Origin: JAFAXD01 sp051985675
GTDB taxonomy: Bacteria; Pseudomonadota; Alphaproteobacteria; Rhizobiales; Xanthobacteraceae
Length of the DNA: 64,000 nt
Direction of reading: 5' to 3'
Assembly (NCBI GenBank): GCA_051985675.1
Contig: JBPYFJ010000002.1
Location: 32,751 to 96,750 of the forward strand
Shown: positions 60,076 through 64,000 of the stretch, one piece after another
Position numbering within the stretch: the stretch's first letter is position 1
Layout of the letters: every line of letters begins with the position of its first letter
Made by a program: the position numbers and the translations under genes
Notes under the pieces: generated by a model
Seen by the model: only the letters and a program-made list of their open reading frames with translations
Database searches by the model: none
What the model was told of the DNA's origin: nothing

Positions 60076-60993
60076 ATGGAAGTCTTCGTCCAGCAGCTCA
60101 TCAACGGCGTCACGCTCGGCTCGATCTACGGCCTGATCGCCATCGGCTACACGATGGTGTTCGGCATCATCGGCATGGTCAACTTCGCGCACGGCGACGT
60201 GTTCATGGTGTCGGCGTTCATTGCCCTCATCACGTTCCTGATTCTCAGCACGTGGATCGGCATCACCTCGGTGGTGCTCGCGCTGTTCGTCGTGCTGCTG
60301 GTCGCGATGGCCTTCACCTCGATCATCAACTGGACGATCGAGCGCCTCGCCTACCGCCCGCTGCGCGGCTCGTTCCGCCTGGCGCCGCTGATCTCGGCGA
60401 TCGGCATGTCGATCGTGCTCTCGAACTTCGTCCAGGTCGCGCAGGGCCCGCGCAACAAGTCGCTGCCGCCGATCGTGCGCGGCGAGATCGTGCTGATGGA
60501 CGGTACCGGCTACCCGGTCACGCTGGCCTATACCCAGATCATCATCTGGGTCGTCACCGCGCTGCTGCTGTTCGCGTTCTGGTACGTGGTCGCCCGCACC
60601 TCGCTCGGGCGCGCGCAGCGCGCCTGCGAGCAGGATCAGAAGATGGCGGCGCTGCTCGGCATCGACGTCGATCGCACGATCTCGATCACCTTCGTGATCG
60701 GCGCCGCGCTCGCGGCGGTCGCCGGCACCATGTACGTGATCTATTACGGCGTGATCAGCTTCGCCGACGGCTTCACGCCCGGGGTCAAAGCGTTCACCGC
60801 CGCCGTCCTGGGCGGCATCGGCTCGCTCCCCGGCGCGGTCGTCGGCGGATTGCTGATCGGGCTGATCGAAACGTTCTGGTCGGCCTATTTCACCACCGAC
60901 TACAAGGATGTCGCCGCCTTCTCGATCCTCGCCATCACCTTGATCTTCATGCCGCAGGGGCTGCTCGGCCGGCCCGACGTGGAGAAGGTGTGA
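60076..60993 (+). CDS. livH: branched-chain amino acid-type ABC permease LivH
   Basis: A 305-residue permease with about 8 spans. NGVTLGSIYGLIAIGYTMVFGIIGMVNFAHGDVFM and the loop ACEQDQKMAALLGIDVDRTI (the EAA-like ATPase contact) are diagnostic. The start at 60076 (MEVFVQQLING) matches the family. It lies 276 bp from the divergent HpaB gene. livM follows, but only after an inserted DUF559 gene with repeats. No livK binding protein or livF is in the window. Confidence 0.94.
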   Translation: MEVFVQQLINGVTLGSIYGLIAIGYTMVFGIIGMVNFAHGDVFMVSAFIALITFLILSTWIGITSVVLALFVVLLVAMAFTSIINWTIERLAYRPLRGSFRLAPLISAIGMSIVLSNFVQVAQGPRNKSLPPIVRGEIVLMDGTGYPVTLAYTQIIIWVVTALLLFAFWYVVARTSLGRAQRACEQDQKMAALLGIDVDRTISITFVIGAALAAVAGTMYVIYYGVISFADGFTPGVKAFTAAVLGGIGSLPGAVVGGLLIGLIETFWSAYFTTDYKDVAAFSILAITLIFMPQGLLGRPDVEKV

Positions 60994-61047
60994 GATTATG
61001 AAACCGCGTGCCCTGGTGATGAAACTCCGAGCGAGCACCAATCTCCA

Positions 61048-61103
61048 CCTCTCCCCGCTTGCGGGGAGAGGTCGGATCGCGCAGCGATCCGGGTGAGGGG
61101 GGC
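61048..61103. repeat. REP-like palindrome, left copy
   Basis: Two hairpins in tandem: CCTCTCCCCGC/GCGGGGAGAGG at 61048-61071 and GGATCGC/GCGATCC at 61074-61090, then GGGTGAGGGG. It is an inverted copy of 61459-61513. Confidence 0.9.
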
Positions 61104-61111
61104 GCTTCCAC

Positions 61112-61516
61112 ATGCGCGGCGCCAATTTCACTAAGACCACTCGAGCATGCCATCTCCGCGTCAATTCAACCGCCGCTGAGTTGCGCCTTTGGCAACGGCT
61201 GCGATCGCGTTTCCTGCTTGGCCACAAGTTCGTTCGTCAGGAGCCAATCGGACCCTATATTGTCGATTTCGTCTGTCGCGAACAGCGATTGATCGTCGAG
61301 CTGGACGGCGGACAGCACGCCGATTCGAAACGCGACGAGGTTCGTAACAAATGGCTCGCGGACCGCGGCTACCGAACGCTTCGCTTTTGGAACAACGATG
61401 TGTTTCAGAACATCGAAGGCGTGTGGAACACGATCGCGACTGAATTACGGGTGGAGACGCCCCCTCACCCGGCGCGCTACGCGCGCCGACCTCTCCCCGC
61501 AAGCGGGGAGAGGTAA
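61112..61516 (+). CDS. DUF559 (Vsr-like) endonuclease-domain protein
   Basis: A 134-residue protein with a DUF559 domain of the PD-(D/E)XK nuclease superfamily, related to very-short-patch repair endonucleases. The core is STAAELRLWQRLRSRFLLGH, then IGPYIVDFVCRE with Asp52, LIVELDGGQH with Glu63, Asp65 and His69, and GYRTLRFWNNDVFQN. The last 18 residues (from PPHPARYARR) are encoded by the right palindromic repeat. The plus-strand gene follows livH by 118 bp and its stop is 9 bp before livM. It could be a mobile nuclease that acts on the repeat. Confidence 0.88.
   Translation: MRGANFTKTTRACHLRVNSTAAELRLWQRLRSRFLLGHKFVRQEPIGPYIVDFVCREQRLIVELDGGQHADSKRDEVRNKWLADRGYRTLRFWNNDVFQNIEGVWNTIATELRVETPPHPARYARRPLPASGER
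61459..61513. repeat. REP-like palindrome, right copy
   Basis: GCCCCCTCACCC, then GGCGCGC/GCGCGCC at 61471-61487 and CCTCTCCCCGC/GCGGGGAGAGG at 61490-61513. Relative to the left copy it is inverted, and its second stem differs (GGCGCGC against GGATCGC) with the matching arm changed in step. Confidence 0.9.
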
Positions 61517-61525
61517 GGAAGCGCC

Positions 61526-62914
61526 GTGCGCAATTTGCAGCCCAACGCTTCTGCGCAAGCGCTCGCAGCGGGCGTCGATCTTCCCCGCGCCTTCAAGGAC
61601 GCCGCGATCGCGGCGCTGCTCTCGCTCGGGCTGTTCCTGCCGCTGATCGGCTTCGACACCGTCACCAACATCCGCAACGAGCTCATCCTTGAGACCCGGT
61701 TCGGGCTGCTCGCGGTGATCGTCGCGCTGATCGTCGCCGGCAGTTTGGTCAACTCGCTGGTGGTTGCGCCCTGGCGCGCGCGCCATGCCAGAGTCGAGGC
61801 GAGACCCGCGGGCAGGATCGCCGGCCTCATCGCCAAGCGGTTTCCCCCGCTCGCGCTCGCGTTCGTGTTCGTCTATCCGGCGCTGGTGCTGGGGCTCGTC
61901 GGGTTTTCCGGCGCGACCAAGTGGATCGACAACTTCGGCATCCAGATCCTGATCTATGTGATGCTCGGGTTCGGGCTCAACATCGTGGTCGGGCTTGCCG
62001 GCCTGCTCGATCTCGGCTACGTGGCGTTCTACGCGGTCGGCGCCTATTCCTATGCGCTCATCGCCAAGACGTTCGGGCTGTCGTTCTTCACGCTGCTGCC
62101 GCTCGCCGGCCTCCTGGCGGCATTCTGGGGGATCCTGCTCGGCTTTCCGGTGCTGCGGCTGCGCGGCGACTATCTCGCCATCGTCACGCTCGCGTTCGGC
62201 GAGATCGTCCGCCTGGTCCTGATCAACTGGGTGCCGGTGACCAACGGCTACGCCGGAATCAGCGGCGTGCCGCGGCCGACCTTCTTCGGCATTCCGTTCA
62301 CCGCCGGCGACGACGGCTTCGCGGCGGTGTTCGGGCTCGCGTTCTCGCCGATCTACCGCACCCTGTTTCTCTACTACATCATCCTCGCGCTGGTGCTCTT
62401 GACCGCGTTCATCACACTGCGGCTGCGCCGGCTGCCGCTGGGGCGGGCCTGGGAAGCGCTGCGCGAAGACGAGATCGCCTGCCGTTCGCTCGGCATCAAC
62501 ACCACGACCACGAAGCTGACCGCATTCGCGACCGGCGCGCTGTTCGGCGGTTTCGCGGGCTCGTTCTTCGCCGCACGCCAGGGATTCATCTCGCCGGAAT
62601 CCTTCACCTTCATGGAATCGGCGACGGTTCTCGCGATCGTCGTGCTCGGCGGCATGGGCAGCACGATCGGGGTCGCGATCGCGGCGGTGATCATGATCGG
62701 CGGCACCGAACTGCTGCGCGATCTCGATTTCCTGAAGTACATCTTCGGCGAGAACTTCGACCCGACCCAATACCGCATGCTGCTGTTCGGCCTCGCCATG
62801 GTGCTGATCATGGTGTGGAAGCCGCGCGGCCTCGTCGCGACGCGCGAGCCGTCCGCCTACTTGCGCGAGCGCAAGGCGATCGGGCGCGACCTCGTGAAGG
62901 AAGGCCGCGGATGA
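61526..62914 (+). CDS. livM: branched-chain amino acid-type ABC permease LivM
   Basis: A 462-residue permease, longer than usual because of an N-terminal two-span extension (about residues 28-80: LLSLGLFLPLIGFDTV, GLLAVIVALIVAGSLV). The LivM core is VMLGFGLNIVVGLAGLLDLGYVAFYAVGAYSYAL; the ATPase contact loop is ALREDEIACRSLGINTTTTKL. GTG start at 61526, with AAGGAAG upstream, partly supplied by the end of the palindrome. It overlaps livG by 4 nt. Confidence 0.94.
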   Translation: MRNLQPNASAQALAAGVDLPRAFKDAAIAALLSLGLFLPLIGFDTVTNIRNELILETRFGLLAVIVALIVAGSLVNSLVVAPWRARHARVEARPAGRIAGLIAKRFPPLALAFVFVYPALVLGLVGFSGATKWIDNFGIQILIYVMLGFGLNIVVGLAGLLDLGYVAFYAVGAYSYALIAKTFGLSFFTLLPLAGLLAAFWGILLGFPVLRLRGDYLAIVTLAFGEIVRLVLINWVPVTNGYAGISGVPRPTFFGIPFTAGDDGFAAVFGLAFSPIYRTLFLYYIILALVLLTAFITLRLRRLPLGRAWEALREDEIACRSLGINTTTTKLTAFATGALFGGFAGSFFAARQGFISPESFTFMESATVLAIVVLGGMGSTIGVAIAAVIMIGGTELLRDLDFLKYIFGENFDPTQYRMLLFGLAMVLIMVWKPRGLVATREPSAYLRERKAIGRDLVKEGRG

Positions 62915-63810
62915 GCGCGCCGTTGCTGCGGGTCGAGCACCTGACCATGCGGTTCGGCGGGCTCGTCGCCGTCAACAATCTGAGCTTCACGGCGAACGCC
63001 AATGCGATCACGGCGCTGATCGGTCCCAACGGCGCCGGCAAGACCACGGTCTTCAACTGCATCACGGGTTTCTACAAGCCGACCGAGGGACGCCTCGCGC
63101 TCGGCCACGGCGAAGCCGGCGTCTGGGACGAGCTCGATCGCCTCACCGCGCGCGGCCTGCGCAGCCTGCGGGGCCCGGCCGGACGCCTGTTCCTGCTCGA
63201 GCGCATGCCCGACTATCTGGTCGCGCAGGTGGCGCGGGTTGCGCGCACGTTCCAGAACATTCGGCTGTTTCCCGGCCTGAGCGTGCTGGAGAACCTGCTG
63301 GTCGCCCAGCACAACGTGCTCAACGAGGCCTCGGGTTACGGATTTCTCGGCGTGATCGGGATCGGCCGCTACCGCGGCGCCGAGCGCGCGGCGATCGAGA
63401 AGGCGTGCCATTGGCTCGAGGCGACCGGGCTGATCGAGCGCGCCGATGATCCGGCCGGCGAGTTGCCCTACGGGGCCCAGCGCCGGCTCGAAATCGCGCG
63501 CGCCATGTGCACCGATCCGGTGCTGCTCTGCCTCGACGAGCCCGCCGCCGGGCTCAATCCGCGCGAGAAGGCCGACCTCAACGAGCTCATCCTTGCGTTG
63601 CGCGACCGGCACGCGACCTCGGTGCTGCTGATCGAGCACGACATGTCGGTGGTGATGGAAATCTCCGATCATGTCATCGTGCTCGACTACGGCCTCAAGA
63701 TCGCCGACGGCGCCCCCGATCAGGTGCGCAACGATCAGAAGGTGATCGCGGCCTATCTGGGCGTGGCAGAGCAGGAGGTCGAGCGCGTGCACGCGGAGGT
63801 CGGACTGTGA
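62911..63810 (+). CDS. livG: branched-chain amino acid-type ABC ATPase LivG
   Basis: A 299-residue ATPase. Walker A is GPNGAGKTTVFN; the signature is ELPYGAQRRLEIARAM, in which LSGGQ is replaced by LPYGAQ as is usual in LivG; Walker B is VLLCLDEPAAGLNP; the H-loop is LIEHDMSVVM. An insert at about residues 55-100 (ALGHGEAGVWDEL to LLERMPDYLV) is longer than the E. coli form. The ATG overlaps the livM stop. livF would be expected next, beyond the window. Confidence 0.95.
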   Translation: MSAPLLRVEHLTMRFGGLVAVNNLSFTANANAITALIGPNGAGKTTVFNCITGFYKPTEGRLALGHGEAGVWDELDRLTARGLRSLRGPAGRLFLLERMPDYLVAQVARVARTFQNIRLFPGLSVLENLLVAQHNVLNEASGYGFLGVIGIGRYRGAERAAIEKACHWLEATGLIERADDPAGELPYGAQRRLEIARAMCTDPVLLCLDEPAAGLNPREKADLNELILALRDRHATSVLLIEHDMSVVMEISDHVIVLDYGLKIADGAPDQVRNDQKVIAAYLGVAEQEVERVHAEVGL

Positions 63811-63881
63811 GACGCTATCGTGCTGCACTCGGACTAAGCCGCATGATGCAGGGCTGTCGAACAGGGCACGGCGCCGCTGCT

Positions 63882-64000
63882 CCCTCTCCCCGCTTGCGGG
63901 GAGAGGGTCGGGGTGAGGGGGCGTTTCTCCACGCTCAGACTCGTGGAGAGGCCCCCTCACCCGGAATGAGCGCGAAGAACGCGCTCATTCCGACCTCTCC
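63882..64000. repeat. second REP-like palindrome pair, no gene between
   Basis: CCCTCTCCCCGC/GCGGGGAGAGGG at 63882-63907 and GGTGAGGGGGCG are followed by a spacer hairpin (TCTCCACG/CGTGGAGA at 63926-63949), then the inverted copy GCCCCCTCACCC at 63951-63962 with a different second stem (GGAATGAGCGC/GCGCTCATTCC at 63963-63991) and the start of the next arm, cut by the window end. It follows livG by 71 bp. Confidence 0.88.

Larger units (their letters stand above)
61048..61513. mobile_element. possible DUF559-REP mobile unit inside the liv operon
   Basis: A DUF559 gene framed by inverted copies of one palindromic repeat, 466 bp in total, inserted between livH and livM, which are normally adjacent. 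The unit resembles REP-associated transposon layouts. Mobility is inferred from the layout; no target duplication was identified. Confidence 0.6.

Noticed and set aside
59971..61227. A 418-codon minus-strand frame opposite livH
   Set aside because: Antisense to a conserved permease and crosses the palindrome; no ribosome binding site or domain.
61921..63810. A 629-codon frame running into livG
   Set aside because: Only the part from 62911 is LivG; the rest is livM read in another frame.

Overview
The window reads as high-GC chromosomal DNA of an alphaproteobacterium of the order Hyphomicrobiales (Rhizobiales), near the Bradyrhizobium/Rhodopseudomonas/Xanthobacteraceae side. The reasons are conserved gene blocks (plsX-fabH-ihfA-merR; ribD-ribE-ribH-nusB-thiL; rsh-pdxJ-acpS-lepB-rnc-era-recO-parC), a ubiquinol-cytochrome c chaperone, a Mg-type HemB, a possible Mur-like manganese box and several palindromic repeat families that I recall from this order. 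The assignment rests on recognised proteins and gene order, not on a database search. No rRNA, tRNA, CRISPR array or intact transposase gene was seen.

Layout. 0-3.6 kb: two small exported peptides with good ribosome binding sites, a small regulator-like protein, and an LVIVD-repeat protein paired with an MBL-fold hydrolase. 3.6-8.5 kb: minus-strand phospholipid/fatty-acid block (DUF177, plsX, fabH, ihfA, merR) with a cytochrome bc1 chaperone, then bamE. 8.6-14.5 kb: membrane pyrophosphatase, then a cluster of TRAP-type binding protein, MFS carrier and 2-hydroxyacid oxidase. 14.7-24.4 kb: thiL-nusB-ribH-ribE-ribD and nrdR-glyA, separated by an insert holding an FAD dehydrogenase, an ABC binding protein and an adenylate cyclase. 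24.6-28.6 kb: valine-degradation genes with two small membrane proteins between them. 28.7-33.7 kb: hemB, a patatin-like protein and ilvA.

33.8-40.3 kb is an accessory island. It has a truncated tyrosine recombinase beside ilvA, an ABC binding protein framed by 32-bp direct repeats, an acyl-carrier-like protein without its serine, a zinc-ribbon-like protein, a signal-peptide fragment of a dead binding-protein gene, a small exported acidic peptide with its own terminator, and about 1.5 kb of gene-poor DNA with strong secondary structure.

40.3-47.7 kb returns to the core (RDD protein, aminoacyl-tRNA-protein transferase, mntH) and then a catabolic-looking set: divergent leuC/leuD-like hydro-lyase, a racemase-fold protein lacking its cysteines, and a tricarboxylate-type binding protein. 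47.8-57 kb is parC-recO-era-rnc-lepB-acpS-pdxJ-rsh. 57.1-59.8 kb has a Gln/Gly-repeat peptide and a two-component flavin monooxygenase pair. 60-64 kb is a branched-chain-type ABC transporter (livH, livM, livG). A DUF559 nuclease-like gene bracketed by inverted REP-like palindromes lies between livH and livM, and a second, gene-less palindrome pair lies at the window end.

The most interesting item is this DUF559-palindrome unit: the nuclease-like ORF ends inside the repeat, and the two repeat copies differ by compensatory base changes. Next are the serine-less ACP-like protein, the other palindrome families (one supplies the recO stop codon), and four orphan substrate-binding proteins of four different families.
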